Shown here in pieces: positions 17,361-26,525 of a stretch of DNA of 48,389 nt. This DNA is from Chloroflexota bacterium (GTDB taxonomy: Bacteria > Chloroflexota > Anaerolineae > J036 > Brachytrichaceae): assembly GCA_023382055.1 (NCBI GenBank), contig JAMCQN010000053.1, positions 1-48,389 of the forward strand. Direction: 5' to 3'. Position numbers and translations under genes: made by a program. The number at the start of each line of letters is the position of its first letter. The stretch's first letter is position 1. The notes beneath the pieces are model-generated. The model was not told the DNA's origin, made no database searches, and saw only the letters and a program-made list of their open reading frames with translations.

Positions 17361-19419
17361 CTTTTGGGGTATTCCCGCCGAATGGAATCCGACCTTGTGG
17401 GTCTATTCCATCATGTTTCTGGCGGTCTTTGTATTGGTCTTTCGCTTTTTCCAGCAGGCCAGACTGTGGTGGAAGGTAGGCCGACCAGAGGTGCGTTGGG
17501 ACCATCCCGGTAAAAGACTGGGGCTGGTATTCAAGTACTGGATCGCACAATTGCGTGTGTTAGGGCAACGTTACCCGGGCATCATGCACGTCGCGATCGC
17601 GTGGGCGTTCTTTGTATTTTTCATCGGCACGACGCTTGCCGCGATCGATGGACACTTGTTCCAGCTTTTCCAGCTTCTGGGCAACCAGAATGCCATAACC
17701 GACCCGGAGGCATTCAAGTTCCTAAAGGGTGGCGTCTATCTCGTGTTCAAGCTCGTCCTGGATCTGTTTACGGTGGCCTTTCTGGTTGGCGCGGGGATGG
17801 CGGTGTACCGGCGCTTTGTTCGAAGGCCGAGCCGGTTAACGCTGGATTCGCGCTTCGCGTTTTCGCTCGTGCTCGTCATTGTGGTCGTGATCGGCGGGCT
17901 GGTCACCGAGTCGTTGCGTCTGGCAGTAGTGCGCAATGACGCCAGTCTGGCTGTGGGCTGGTGGGCGCCGGCCGGATTTTTACTCGCTCAACTATGGATT
18001 GCGACCGGCGCGTCGCCGGAGGCGCTCACCAACTGGCATATGGTGATCTGGTTCATCCATCTGGGGTCGGTTGTCCTGATGCTGGTCACCTTGCCGGCCG
18101 GCACGCTGATACACATCCTCACCAGCGCATTCAATACCTTCTTTGCCAAACTCGACCGCCCTGCGGGCAAGCTCGCGCCACTCGCCCAGAACAAGGACGG
18201 CCAGTCCATCTTTGTCAGCGCATTGCGCGACATGACGTGGAAACAGTTGCTTGACGGCGATGCCTGCACGGAATGCGGGCGCTGCCAGGATGTCTGCCCG
18301 GCTCATGCAGCAGGCACGCCGCTCAGCCCCAAGCAATTGATCCTCAGTATGCGTGATACGTTCCATGAAAATGCCCCGCTGCTGGCACAATCCGCGAACG
18401 GCGGAAACGGCAAACTGGTAGGCGAAGCAATCACGGGTGACATGTTATGGTCGTGCACAACGTGCGGCGCATGCGTCCGCGAGTGCCCGGTGCTGATCGA
18501 GCACGTGGATATGATTGTGGATATGCGCCGCCACCTGGTCAACGAAGGCCAGATGGGCGGCATGTTGCAGGAAGCGCTTGCCAAACTGGGGCGCTATGGC
18601 AACTCGTTCGGCCAGTCCGAGCGCGCGCGCGCCAAATGGGCGCAGCCCGCCAGTCTCAAGATCAAGGACGCGCGCAAAGAGCCGGTCGAGTATCTGTGGT
18701 TCGTGGGCGATTACGCTTCGTACAGCGCGGGGTTAGTCGATATCACACGCAAGACCGCCGAGGTGTTCCAAAGGGGGGGTCTGGATTTTGGCATCTTGTA
18801 TGAGACCGAGCGCAATGCGGGCAATGACGTGCGTCGCGTGGGTGAAGAAGGGTTATTCGAGGCGCTGGTTGAAAAAAACGTGGAGGCGTTCGCCAAGAGC
18901 CGGTTCAAGACCATCGTCACCACCGACCCGCACTCGTATAACACGCTGAAGCATGAATACCCATCGACGGACGCTTCGCGTGGGCGATACCCGATTTTGC
19001 ATTACGCCGAATTGCTCGATCAGTTGATCGCTGAGGGCAAGCTCAAGTTCAACAGGCAACTGGGCTACAAGGTGACGTATCACGACCCGTGCTATCTGGG
19101 CCGCTACAACGGCGTGTATGACGCGCCGCGTCGAGTGATTCAAGCGACTGGCTGCGAATTGGTTGAGATGCCGCGCCATGGCGACCGATCCTTTTGCTGC
19201 GGCGCGGGAGGCGGGCGCATCTGGATGGAAGAAGACCTGGTCAAAGAGCGTCCCAGCGAGTCGCGCATCCGCGAGGCGGTCGCACTCGACGGCGTAACGG
19301 CATTTGTCGTCGCCTGCCCAAAGGACATGACCTTGTATCGCGATGCGGTCAAGACGACCGGTTACGAAAATCGCCTGGTGGTCAAAGACCTCGTCGAACT
19401 GGTTCACGAAGCGATGTGA
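17341..19419 (+). CDS. Membrane-bound HdrE-HdrD fusion, ETF:(mena)quinone oxidoreductase-like
   Basis: This 692-residue protein has an N-terminal nitrate reductase gamma/HdrE-like domain with about six membrane helices over residues 15-265. Possible heme b histidines lie in YPGIMHVAIAWAFF and TNWHMVIWFIHLGS. Residues about 300-400 hold two [4Fe-4S] motifs, CTECGRCQDVCP and CTTCGACVRECP. The C-terminal half is HdrD-like with DPCYLGR and SFCCGAGGG; the first CCG repeat has lost its cysteines. This architecture matches the DUF224-type oxidoreductases shown in other anaerobes to connect ETF with menaquinone. The overlap with etfA supports that role. The direction of electron flow and quinone identity are inferred. 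Confidence 0.88.
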   Translation: MVPHRPDFWGIPAEWNPTLWVYSIMFLAVFVLVFRFFQQARLWWKVGRPEVRWDHPGKRLGLVFKYWIAQLRVLGQRYPGIMHVAIAWAFFVFFIGTTLAAIDGHLFQLFQLLGNQNAITDPEAFKFLKGGVYLVFKLVLDLFTVAFLVGAGMAVYRRFVRRPSRLTLDSRFAFSLVLVIVVVIGGLVTESLRLAVVRNDASLAVGWWAPAGFLLAQLWIATGASPEALTNWHMVIWFIHLGSVVLMLVTLPAGTLIHILTSAFNTFFAKLDRPAGKLAPLAQNKDGQSIFVSALRDMTWKQLLDGDACTECGRCQDVCPAHAAGTPLSPKQLILSMRDTFHENAPLLAQSANGGNGKLVGEAITGDMLWSCTTCGACVRECPVLIEHVDMIVDMRRHLVNEGQMGGMLQEALAKLGRYGNSFGQSERARAKWAQPASLKIKDARKEPVEYLWFVGDYASYSAGLVDITRKTAEVFQRGGLDFGILYETERNAGNDVRRVGEEGLFEALVEKNVEAFAKSRFKTIVTTDPHSYNTLKHEYPSTDASRGRYPILHYAELLDQLIAEGKLKFNRQLGYKVTYHDPCYLGRYNGVYDAPRRVIQATGCELVEMPRHGDRSFCCGAGGGRIWMEEDLVKERPSESRIREAVALDGVTAFVVACPKDMTLYRDAVKTTGYENRLVVKDLVELVHEAM

Positions 19420-19423
19420 GAAG

Positions 19424-21406
19424 ATGAAAGCCAACATTGATCTCGCGCGCATGCGCGAGATCAGAATACCCATCGCGACCGAGCTCATTCTGAGCTTTTC
19501 GCTGATCATTGCCATCAGCAGTGTCGTCTTTATCGTGGCGGGGATTCAATTGATCGGCAATCGCATCGTCGAAGAAGCTCAAGAGCACGTGCGGATGGAT
19601 CTCAACTCGGCGCGGGCAATCTACCAGAGCCGGCTGGATCATATCTACGATGTGGTTCGGCTGACCGCCGACAGATACCGGCTGAGGGATGCCGTGATGA
19701 CGGGCAACATCCAGCCTGTCACCTACGAGTTGGAACAGGTGGCGCAAAAAGACCATCTCGACGTACTGACCGTCACCGACCGTTCCAGCAAGGTGTTGTT
19801 GCGTACCAGCAATCCAGACGTTCGAGGCGATGACCGCAGCCAGGATGTGATGGTCAGAGCCGTCTTCGAGCGTAAGGAAGCTGTTGAGTCAACTGGTATC
19901 GTCTCAGTAGAAGACCTGCGGAAAGAGTCGCCCGCGCTGGCCGAGCAGGCGTATTTCCGATTTGTCGATACGCCAAGGGCGCGACCGAGGACAGAGACCG
20001 AACAAACGTCTGGCATGATGTTACGTGCGGCAGCGCCCATTCTGGACGATCAGAATAACCTGCTCGGCGTCATCTACGGCGGCGTTTTGCTGAATCGCAA
20101 TTTCGAGATTGTTGACAAAATCAAGCAGACCGTCTTCCAGAGCGAGCAATACAATGGCAAAGACCTTGGGACGGCGACGATTTTCCAGGATGACGTTCGG
20201 ATTTCGACCAACGTACGAAACTTGGATGGCTCGCGCGCCCTCGGCACACGACTTGCAGAAGATGTATACAACCAGGTCGTCAAGGCCGGCCAACCCTGGA
20301 TTGGTCGAGCCTTTGTCGTGAATGACTGGTACATTACCGCCTATGAGCCGATCCGGAACATTGACGACGACATCATCGGCATTTTGTACGTCGGGATTCT
20401 GGAGCAGAAATACGTGGATATCAGGGCACAAACGGTCCTGGTATTCATGACGATCACCCTCGGCGGCGTGCTGGTAGCGAGCGTTCTGTCCTACTACGTT
20501 TCCCGCCGGATATCGAGAGCAATTCGGCAATTGGTGACGGCCTCGGAAGCCATCATGCATGGTAACCTGAACGCGCGGGCTGATGTGCGGTCGCGTGATG
20601 AACTGCGCGATCTGTCGAATGCCTTCAATGCGATGGCCTGCGCGCTCCATGATCGGGATGAGCAGTTGAAGCAATTCGCCATGAAGAGAATCATGGAGTC
20701 TGAACGGCTGGCGCTCATCGGTCAACTGGCCGCGAACGTGGCGCACGAGCTGAACAATCCCCTGCAGGGGATCGTCACCTATTCTCACCTGCTGCTGGAA
20801 AGAATGCCGTCCCAGGATACGTCCAGGCTGTTCATTCAAAAGATTGTCAATCAGGCCGACCGATCCAGAAGCATTATTCGCGGACTGCTGGATTTCTCGC
20901 GGCATCGAACGCCCAACCGGCAGCCCTCGGATGTCAACAAGGTTTTGCAGGAGTGCGTTGCACTGGTCGAAGATCAGGCGTCGTTCCACAACATCGAACT
21001 GATCAAAGACCTGCACGACGGCCTGCCACCGGTCATCATCGACCCGGCGCAAATCCAGCAGGTGTTTATCAACATGCTGATCAACGCCGCCGAGGCGATG
21101 CAGAACGGTGGGCGACTGGCGCTGTCAACCCACTTCGAGCCAACGGAAAGATTCGTTCAGGTGGACTTCGCGGACACCGGCCACGGGATCACCGCCGAGA
21201 ACATGGAGCGCATCTTTGACCCGTTCTTTTCGACCAAAGAGACCGGTCATGGCGTCGGGCTGGGGTTGGCGATCAGCTATGGCATCATCAAAGAGCATCA
21301 GGGGACTATCTCGGTGCAGAGCGAGGTGGGCAAGGGCACAACCTTTACGATCCAGTTGCCGGTGGCGGAGGGGGCAGAGATTGGAAAACAGGATTTGCAT
21401 CATTGA
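19424..21406 (+). CDS. Cache-domain sensor histidine kinase
   Basis: The ATG at 19424 is four bases past the preceding stop and gives 660 residues; the in-frame ATG at 19343 lies inside the upstream gene. A membrane helix at about 18-40 is followed by an extracytoplasmic Cache-type sensor domain (about 45-325), a second helix near 333-355 (VFMTITLGGVLVASVLS) and a HAMP domain. The HisKA box VAHELNNPLQG has the phospho-acceptor His441. The HATPase has NMLINAAEAM (N box), DTGHGI and GHGVGLGLAI (G boxes). It should sense a small extracellular molecule or redox cue and phosphorylate one of the two receiver proteins encoded next. It splits the ETF block from the Hdr-Mvh block. Confidence 0.93.
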   Translation: MKANIDLARMREIRIPIATELILSFSLIIAISSVVFIVAGIQLIGNRIVEEAQEHVRMDLNSARAIYQSRLDHIYDVVRLTADRYRLRDAVMTGNIQPVTYELEQVAQKDHLDVLTVTDRSSKVLLRTSNPDVRGDDRSQDVMVRAVFERKEAVESTGIVSVEDLRKESPALAEQAYFRFVDTPRARPRTETEQTSGMMLRAAAPILDDQNNLLGVIYGGVLLNRNFEIVDKIKQTVFQSEQYNGKDLGTATIFQDDVRISTNVRNLDGSRALGTRLAEDVYNQVVKAGQPWIGRAFVVNDWYITAYEPIRNIDDDIIGILYVGILEQKYVDIRAQTVLVFMTITLGGVLVASVLSYYVSRRISRAIRQLVTASEAIMHGNLNARADVRSRDELRDLSNAFNAMACALHDRDEQLKQFAMKRIMESERLALIGQLAANVAHELNNPLQGIVTYSHLLLERMPSQDTSRLFIQKIVNQADRSRSIIRGLLDFSRHRTPNRQPSDVNKVLQECVALVEDQASFHNIELIKDLHDGLPPVIIDPAQIQQVFINMLINAAEAMQNGGRLALSTHFEPTERFVQVDFADTGHGITAENMERIFDPFFSTKETGHGVGLGLAISYGIIKEHQGTISVQSEVGKGTTFTIQLPVAEGAEIGKQDLHH

Positions 21407-22469
21407 CGACGAGGAAGTGGTGCTGGATTCCTGCACTCTGATCCTTGAGGGCAGCGGCTATCCCATTGTCACGACGACGGACGGGACACGGGGGCTGCAA
21501 CTCGTGCAGGAATCCCAACCCGATCTCGTCTTTGTTGACCTGAAGATGCCGGGCATTTCGGGCTTTGAGGTGCTGGAACGCATCCGCGCGATGGATCCTA
21601 ACATTGTGACCATCGTCATCACCGGTTTTGCCACAGTCGGTTCGGCGGTGGACGCGATGAAGCAGGGCGCATATGATTTCCTGCCCAAGCCCTTTACCCC
21701 GGACGAATTTCGGCTGATCGTCCAGCGCGGATTTGAAAAGCGCCGGCTGGTGCTGGAAGCGATCGCCCTGCGCCATGAAAAGGAGCTGCTGCGCGAGCAA
21801 TTTGCGGCCATCATCTCGCACGAGGTGCGCAGCCCGCTCGCTGCCGTTCAGCAAAGCCTGATGGCGTTGCAGATGGAACTGGAAGACCGGCTGGACGAGG
21901 ACCAAAAAAAGCGTCTGCAACGACTTCAAGTTCGCATCGACGATCTGCTCAGGCTCATTCACACCTGGCTGCGCGTGATGTCGGTGGATGAGAGCAAACT
22001 GCGGGAGACCTTCCGGAGGATTTCTGTGGCGACGGTTGTTTCCAAAGCCGTCGAGAGTGTCCAACCGCAGGCGATGCGCAAAGACATCGAAATCACCACC
22101 TCAGTGGAGCCGCTGTCCTGCGCGGTGACTGGCGACGAGGGAACGCTGGTCGAGACGCTGGTCAACCTGTTGGTGAATGCGGTCAAGTATTCGCACACGG
22201 GCAGTCAAGTCCAGGTCAGGGCGAAAGAACAACCAGACAATCTTGTTCTCTCGGTCGCCGATACAGGCATTGGCATACCGAAGGAGGAACTGCCTTACAT
22301 CTTTGAAGATTTTTACGCCGGCAAGACCGGGCAGATGGTCGAAAAAAGCAGCGGGTTAGGGCTGGCCATCGCCCGACGCATCGTGCAGGCGCACGGTGGA
22401 ACGATTACGGTCGATAGCGAGCCGGGCCGGGGAAGCACGTTCACGATTTGCCTGCCCGCTCTTGAATAA
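21381..22469 (+). CDS. Receiver-histidine kinase hybrid (REC-HisKA-HATPase)
   Basis: The TTG start at 21381, with GGAGGGGG 8-15 bases upstream, overlaps the previous gene by 26 bp and gives 362 residues beginning ENRICIIDDEEVVLDS after the initiator. The receiver domain (1-120) has the phospho-acceptor Asp53 in VFVDLKMPG and a conserved TGF/KP pair. A short linker leads to HisKA with ISHEVRSPLAAV (His147), then HATPase with NLLVNAVKYSHTG, DTGIGIPKEE and SSGLGLAIARRI. It has no membrane segment or DNA-binding domain. It is likely a soluble relay kinase activated by the Cache kinase. Earlier in-frame ATGs fall inside the upstream kinase gene and are rejected. Confidence 0.88.
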   Translation: MENRICIIDDEEVVLDSCTLILEGSGYPIVTTTDGTRGLQLVQESQPDLVFVDLKMPGISGFEVLERIRAMDPNIVTIVITGFATVGSAVDAMKQGAYDFLPKPFTPDEFRLIVQRGFEKRRLVLEAIALRHEKELLREQFAAIISHEVRSPLAAVQQSLMALQMELEDRLDEDQKKRLQRLQVRIDDLLRLIHTWLRVMSVDESKLRETFRRISVATVVSKAVESVQPQAMRKDIEITTSVEPLSCAVTGDEGTLVETLVNLLVNAVKYSHTGSQVQVRAKEQPDNLVLSVADTGIGIPKEELPYIFEDFYAGKTGQMVEKSSGLGLAIARRIVQAHGGTITVDSEPGRGSTFTICLPALE

Positions 22470-22524
22470 CGAAAACGAGTTTTCACGCAGTACATGTTTG
22501 TGAAGATCACAAAGGAGATGCGCG

Positions 22525-22947
22525 GTGGCTACACCAAAGAAACTGTTGATTATTGACGACGACCCCGACTTTGTGGACGGGATCAAGACAATCCTCAGAA
22601 AGGCCCAATACGAGGTGGACGTGGCCTACAATCCCAAAGACGGTTTCAAGGCTTTGGAGACCGGGCAGTATGACTTGCTGCTGCTGGACATCATGATGGG
22701 CCGGGGCGCAGAGGGCATCATGGTCGCCCGTAAAATGCGCAAAGACACCCGCTTAAGGGAAATCCCCGTGCTGATTATCACCGGCATCCGGGAGCAGATC
22801 GCATTTCTCTTCCCCGGCGAACAGGTGCATCCTCGCTTTGTCGCGGTGGACGAATTGGTAGAAAAACCAATTGAGCCTACACTATTGCTAGAAAAGGTGG
22901 AAGCCCTGCTGAAAGAGGCGAAAGTAAAGAAGGCCAAGGCCACTTAG
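22525..22947 (+). CDS. Single-domain response regulator (receiver only)
   Basis: The GTG start at 22525 lies seven bases after AAAGGAG and yields 140 residues. The receiver fold is complete: LLIIDDDPDFVDG acid pocket, phospho-acceptor Asp55 in LLLLDIMMG, the Thr in LIITGIREQ and the Lys in ELVEKPIEP. An unusual feature is a charged, lysine-rich tail (LLKEAKVKKAKAT) and a MGRGAEGIMVARKMR stretch seen in receivers linked to hydrogenase/heterodisulfide operons. There is no output domain, so its phosphorylated form must act on another protein. It is followed after ten bases by hdrC, suggesting that the target may be the Hdr-Mvh complex or a distant regulator. Confidence 0.92.
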   Translation: MATPKKLLIIDDDPDFVDGIKTILRKAQYEVDVAYNPKDGFKALETGQYDLLLLDIMMGRGAEGIMVARKMRKDTRLREIPVLIITGIREQIAFLFPGEQVHPRFVAVDELVEKPIEPTLLLEKVEALLKEAKVKKAKAT

Positions 22948-22957
22948 GAGCAATGCT

Positions 22958-23533
22958 ATGGATACCCGGCCAACTTTTTACCAGGAAATCACCAACATGA
23001 TGTATGCCACACACGGAGATCCGATCAGTACCTGCATCCAGTGTGGCACCTGTTCGGGAACCTGTCCGGTGGTCGAGTTTATGGATCACACGCCGCGCGA
23101 CCTGATCGGGATGATTCGCGCCGATCTGAAGGACGAGGTGCTCGCCAGCAACACCTACTGGTATTGCGCGTCCTGTTTTCACTGCAACGTGCGCTGCCCC
23201 GCGCACATCGACATTGCCGACTTGATGTACACCCTCAAGCGTTATTCCATCTGGAAGAATCAATACCCGGAGGGCTTAATCGGGCCGACGTTTGCCGAGA
23301 CCTTTGTCAAGATGATCCTGAGCGGTGGTCGATCGTACGAACCCGTGCTGGCGCCGGCTTATATCTTCAACTATGGGTTGCAGGGATTCCTTAACGAAGC
23401 GCTGACTGCAACCGGCCTGCTTCTGAAAGGGAGGATACCGGTGCTTCCACCGCGCATCAAGCGACTGGATAATTTCAGGCGGATGGTGGGGCATATCATC
23501 CCGGCGTCTAACCTGGTTGGGGAGGCAAAATGA
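22958..23533 (+). CDS. hdrC: Heterodisulfide reductase-like subunit C
   Basis: This 191-residue protein carries the two [4Fe-4S] motifs typical of HdrC: CIQCGTCSGTCPVVEFMDHTP near residues 27-47 and CASCFHCNVRCPAHI near 69-83. It has no membrane helices. HdrC relays electrons between the flavin subunit HdrA and the catalytic CCG subunit HdrB. The start follows AGGAG by seven bases, and the stop overlaps the hdrB start as ATGA, so translation is coupled. In bacteria without coenzyme M/B the HdrBC terminal acceptor is unknown, and methylene-THF reductase or another disulfide is often suggested. Confidence 0.93.
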   Translation: MDTRPTFYQEITNMMYATHGDPISTCIQCGTCSGTCPVVEFMDHTPRDLIGMIRADLKDEVLASNTYWYCASCFHCNVRCPAHIDIADLMYTLKRYSIWKNQYPEGLIGPTFAETFVKMILSGGRSYEPVLAPAYIFNYGLQGFLNEALTATGLLLKGRIPVLPPRIKRLDNFRRMVGHIIPASNLVGEAK

Positions 23534-24450
23534 AAGCCTATGCATATTTCCCCGGCTGTTCGCTTGAAAAAATGGCGCTAAGTTATCACCAATCCGCGCT
23601 CGAGTGCGCGCGCCGGCTCGATCTGGAGTTCCAGGAATTGGATGACTGGAACTGCTGCGGCACCACGGCGTACTTTGCGATTGACCAGTTGCTCTCGTAC
23701 ACGCTGTCCGCGCGGAACCTGGCGCTGGCCGAAAAGAAAAAGCTGGATATGGTCACGCCATGCGCCGGTTGTTACAAGAACGCCTACTTCACGAATGTCA
23801 CTCTCAAGCGCGATGCCGACCTGGCCGAACACATCAACGAGGCGCTGAAAGAAGACGATCTGCACTATGCGGGAACGAACCAGGTGTACCACCTTCTCGA
23901 AGTATTCTGCAATGACGTGGGCGTGCAGGAAATCAAGAAGCGCGTGACACAGTCGTTGAATAGCCTGCGAGTCGCGCCTTACTATGGCTGCCAGATCGTC
24001 CGGCCTCGCAAAGATCACGAGGAAGTGGAAAACCCTCGCTACTTTGAAGACCTGATCGCGGCGACGGGCGCAACGCCCGTCGAGTATCAACTCAAAATGC
24101 GATGCTGTGGCGGCTCTTTGTTGATTACGAGTCGCAAAGCGGCGTTTAGCATGGCGCGCAACCTGCTACAGAATGCGATGGATAACGGCGCGGCGGTGAT
24201 TGCGACAGCCTGTCCGATGTGCCAGGTCAACCTGGAATGTTACCAACAACAAATCAACCAGGAGTTCGGCGCCAGATTCTCGGTGCCGATCTTGTATTTC
24301 ACGCAACTGCTGGGATTGGCGCTGGGAGCCAGCCCAAAGGAACTGGGATTTGGGTCTGAACTGGTATCCGCATCAGCCGTGCTTGCTCAGATTCGGAACA
24401 AGGAGACGAGCACGACCCAGTCTCCATACATTCGTCATGCCACCTCATGA
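23530..24450 (+). CDS. hdrB: Heterodisulfide reductase-like subunit B
   Basis: The 306-residue protein contains two complete cysteine-rich CCG domains. The first runs from YFPGCSLEK through DDWNCCGTTA to TPCAGCYKN. The second runs from YGCQIVRPR through MRCCGGSLL to TACPMCQVN. These bind the noncubane [4Fe-4S] clusters that cleave heterodisulfides in methanogens, so catalytic competence appears intact, in contrast to the two HdrD-like proteins upstream. The tail after about residue 285 is variable. It is translationally coupled to hdrC and lies 16 bp before hdrA. The physiological substrate in this bacterium is not known. Confidence 0.94.
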   Translation: MKAYAYFPGCSLEKMALSYHQSALECARRLDLEFQELDDWNCCGTTAYFAIDQLLSYTLSARNLALAEKKKLDMVTPCAGCYKNAYFTNVTLKRDADLAEHINEALKEDDLHYAGTNQVYHLLEVFCNDVGVQEIKKRVTQSLNSLRVAPYYGCQIVRPRKDHEEVENPRYFEDLIAATGATPVEYQLKMRCCGGSLLITSRKAAFSMARNLLQNAMDNGAAVIATACPMCQVNLECYQQQINQEFGARFSVPILYFTQLLGLALGASPKELGFGSELVSASAVLAQIRNKETSTTQSPYIRHATS

Positions 24451-24466
24451 AACAGGAGAGGAGATT

Positions 24467-26467
24467 ATGAGCGAAAAAGTTGGAGTCTATATCTGCCATT
24501 GTGGCGCCAACATTGCCGGCGTCGTGGACGTGGCGGCGCTCTCGCATTGGGCAGGCGAATTGCCCGACGTGGCCGTGGCCCGCGACTATAAATTCATGTG
24601 CTCCAGCCTGGGGCAGGAACTCATCGAAAAAGACATCCAGGAACTGGGGCTGACGCGCGTCGTCGTGGCGGCCTGCTCGCCCCACCTGCACGAGGCGACG
24701 TTCCGCAACTGCTGCAAGCGCGCCGGACTCAACCCCTACCTGTTCGAGATGGCGTCCATCCGCGAGCAGGTGTCGTGGGTGACTGCCAATAAGACGGTTG
24801 CCCTGGAAAAGTCCAAAGCCCTCATCTCGGGCGCGGTGCATCGTGTCATCCACAACCAGGCGCTCGAACCCATCATCGTGGACATTAACCCGAACGTGCT
24901 GGTCGTGGGCGGCGGGATCACCGGCATCCAGGCCGCGCTCGAAATCGCCGATGCGGGATATCATGTCTACCTGGTCGAGCGCGAGCCGTCCATCGGCGGA
25001 CACATGGCCCAGTTCGACAAGACCTTCCCCACGCTGGACTGTTCGGCCTGCATCCTCACGCCCAAGATGTTTTCGGCCGGCACGCATCCCAACATCACCT
25101 TGCTCACCTGGAGCGAAGTCGAAAAGGTTGACGGCTATGTCGGCAATTTCACCGTCAAAGTTCGCCAGAAGGCGCGCAAAGTCAACACCGAGCTGTGCAC
25201 CGGTTGCGGCATCTGCGAGCAAAAGTGCCCCAAGAAGGTGATTGACACCGTGTTCGAGGCGGGCATGGGCTTACGGAAAGCCGTCTACACGCCATTCCCG
25301 CAGGCGGTGCCCAAGTATCCGGTGATGGACGTTCAAAACTGCACGTTCTTCCAGAAGGGCACCTGCAAGGCGTGCGAAAAATTCTGCCCGACCGGCGCGA
25401 TTGATTTTAAGCAGGAAGACAAGGTTGTCTCGTTCGACGTGGGCAATATCATCCTGGCGACGGGCTGGGATCTGTTCGACTGCCGCCGCATTCCGCAATA
25501 CGGCTACGGGCGACTGGCAAACGTGTATAACAGCCTGGAGTTCGAACGGCTCTCGAACGCAGCGGGGCCGACCGGCGGCAAGGTCATCCTGCGCGATGGC
25601 GTGACCGTACCGCAGAGTGTCGGCATCATTCACTGTGTGGGCAGCCGCGACAAAAACTACAACCCGTACTGCTCGGCCATCTGCTGCATGCAGAGTCTAA
25701 AGTTCGCGCATCTGGTCAAGGAAAAGACCGGTGCGCAGGTCTATAACTTTTACATAGACATCCGCACGCCGCTCAAGGCCTACGACGAGTTCTACCAGCA
25801 CATTCTGGAAACTGATGAGACGCGGTTCGTGCGCGGAAAAGTGGCTGAAGTCACCGATGCGGCTCGCCTGCCCGGCGAAGAAGGCAAGCTCATCATCCAG
25901 GTGGAAGACACCCTCATCGGCAAGCAACGCCGCATACCGGTGGACATGGTCATCCTGTCGGCAGGGCTGGAGCCGCGCCATGACGCAAAGGAGGTTGCCA
26001 AGCTGTTCGGCATCGGTTGTAGCGCGGATCAATGGTTCATTGAGCGCCATCCCAAGCTCGATCCCGTGGCGACCATGACGGAAGGAGTCTTTGTCGCCGG
26101 CGTCTGCCAGGGGCCCAAGGACATTCCACTTTCAGTGACGCAGGGCGCGGCGGCGGCCGCGCGCGTCATCGGCCTGGTCAATCGGAAACAGGTCAGCCTG
26201 GAGCCAGTGCGCGCCAGCGTGAACGCAGAGCAGTGCTCGGGCTGCCGCATCTGCAACAACCAGTGCCCGTTCAACGCAATCAGCTTCCTGGTCGACAAGG
26301 GCGTGTCCGAGATCAATCCGGCGCTGTGCCAGGGCTGTGGCACGTGCGTAGCAGCCTGCCCGGCGGGCGCAATCACGGGCTCGCACTATACCAACGCGCA
26401 GATCCTGTCGCAGATCGAGGGCATTCTGGAGGTCGAGCTGGGACAACGCGAGGCAGTGCCGGCATGA
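24467..26467 (+). CDS. hdrA: Heterodisulfide reductase-like subunit A (flavin, electron bifurcating)
   Basis: The ATG at 24467 follows AGGAGAGGAG; earlier in-frame starts lie inside hdrB. The 666-residue protein has the N-terminal HdrA domain (VYICHCGANIAG, VVAACSPHLHEATF), the FAD Rossmann motif VLVVGGGITGIQAALE with EREPSIGGHMAQ, and the cysteine insertion LDCSACILTPKM. Ferredoxin motifs are CTGCGICEQKCP, an atypical CTFFQKGTCKACEKFCP, and two C-terminal motifs, CSGCRICNNQCP and CQGCGTCVAACP. The FAD of HdrA is the bifurcation site in methanogens, splitting H2 electrons between ferredoxin and a heterodisulfide. The same role with MvhADG is expected here. Length is close to methanogen HdrA (about 650). 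Confidence 0.95.
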   Translation: MSEKVGVYICHCGANIAGVVDVAALSHWAGELPDVAVARDYKFMCSSLGQELIEKDIQELGLTRVVVAACSPHLHEATFRNCCKRAGLNPYLFEMASIREQVSWVTANKTVALEKSKALISGAVHRVIHNQALEPIIVDINPNVLVVGGGITGIQAALEIADAGYHVYLVEREPSIGGHMAQFDKTFPTLDCSACILTPKMFSAGTHPNITLLTWSEVEKVDGYVGNFTVKVRQKARKVNTELCTGCGICEQKCPKKVIDTVFEAGMGLRKAVYTPFPQAVPKYPVMDVQNCTFFQKGTCKACEKFCPTGAIDFKQEDKVVSFDVGNIILATGWDLFDCRRIPQYGYGRLANVYNSLEFERLSNAAGPTGGKVILRDGVTVPQSVGIIHCVGSRDKNYNPYCSAICCMQSLKFAHLVKEKTGAQVYNFYIDIRTPLKAYDEFYQHILETDETRFVRGKVAEVTDAARLPGEEGKLIIQVEDTLIGKQRRIPVDMVILSAGLEPRHDAKEVAKLFGIGCSADQWFIERHPKLDPVATMTEGVFVAGVCQGPKDIPLSVTQGAAAAARVIGLVNRKQVSLEPVRASVNAEQCSGCRICNNQCPFNAISFLVDKGVSEINPALCQGCGTCVAACPAGAITGSHYTNAQILSQIEGILEVELGQREAVPA

Positions 26468-26525
26468 TCACCCTTCGCCGATCGCTCGCATTGCTTGATC
26501 GTGGAACGCGGCCAGGATGCGATGT

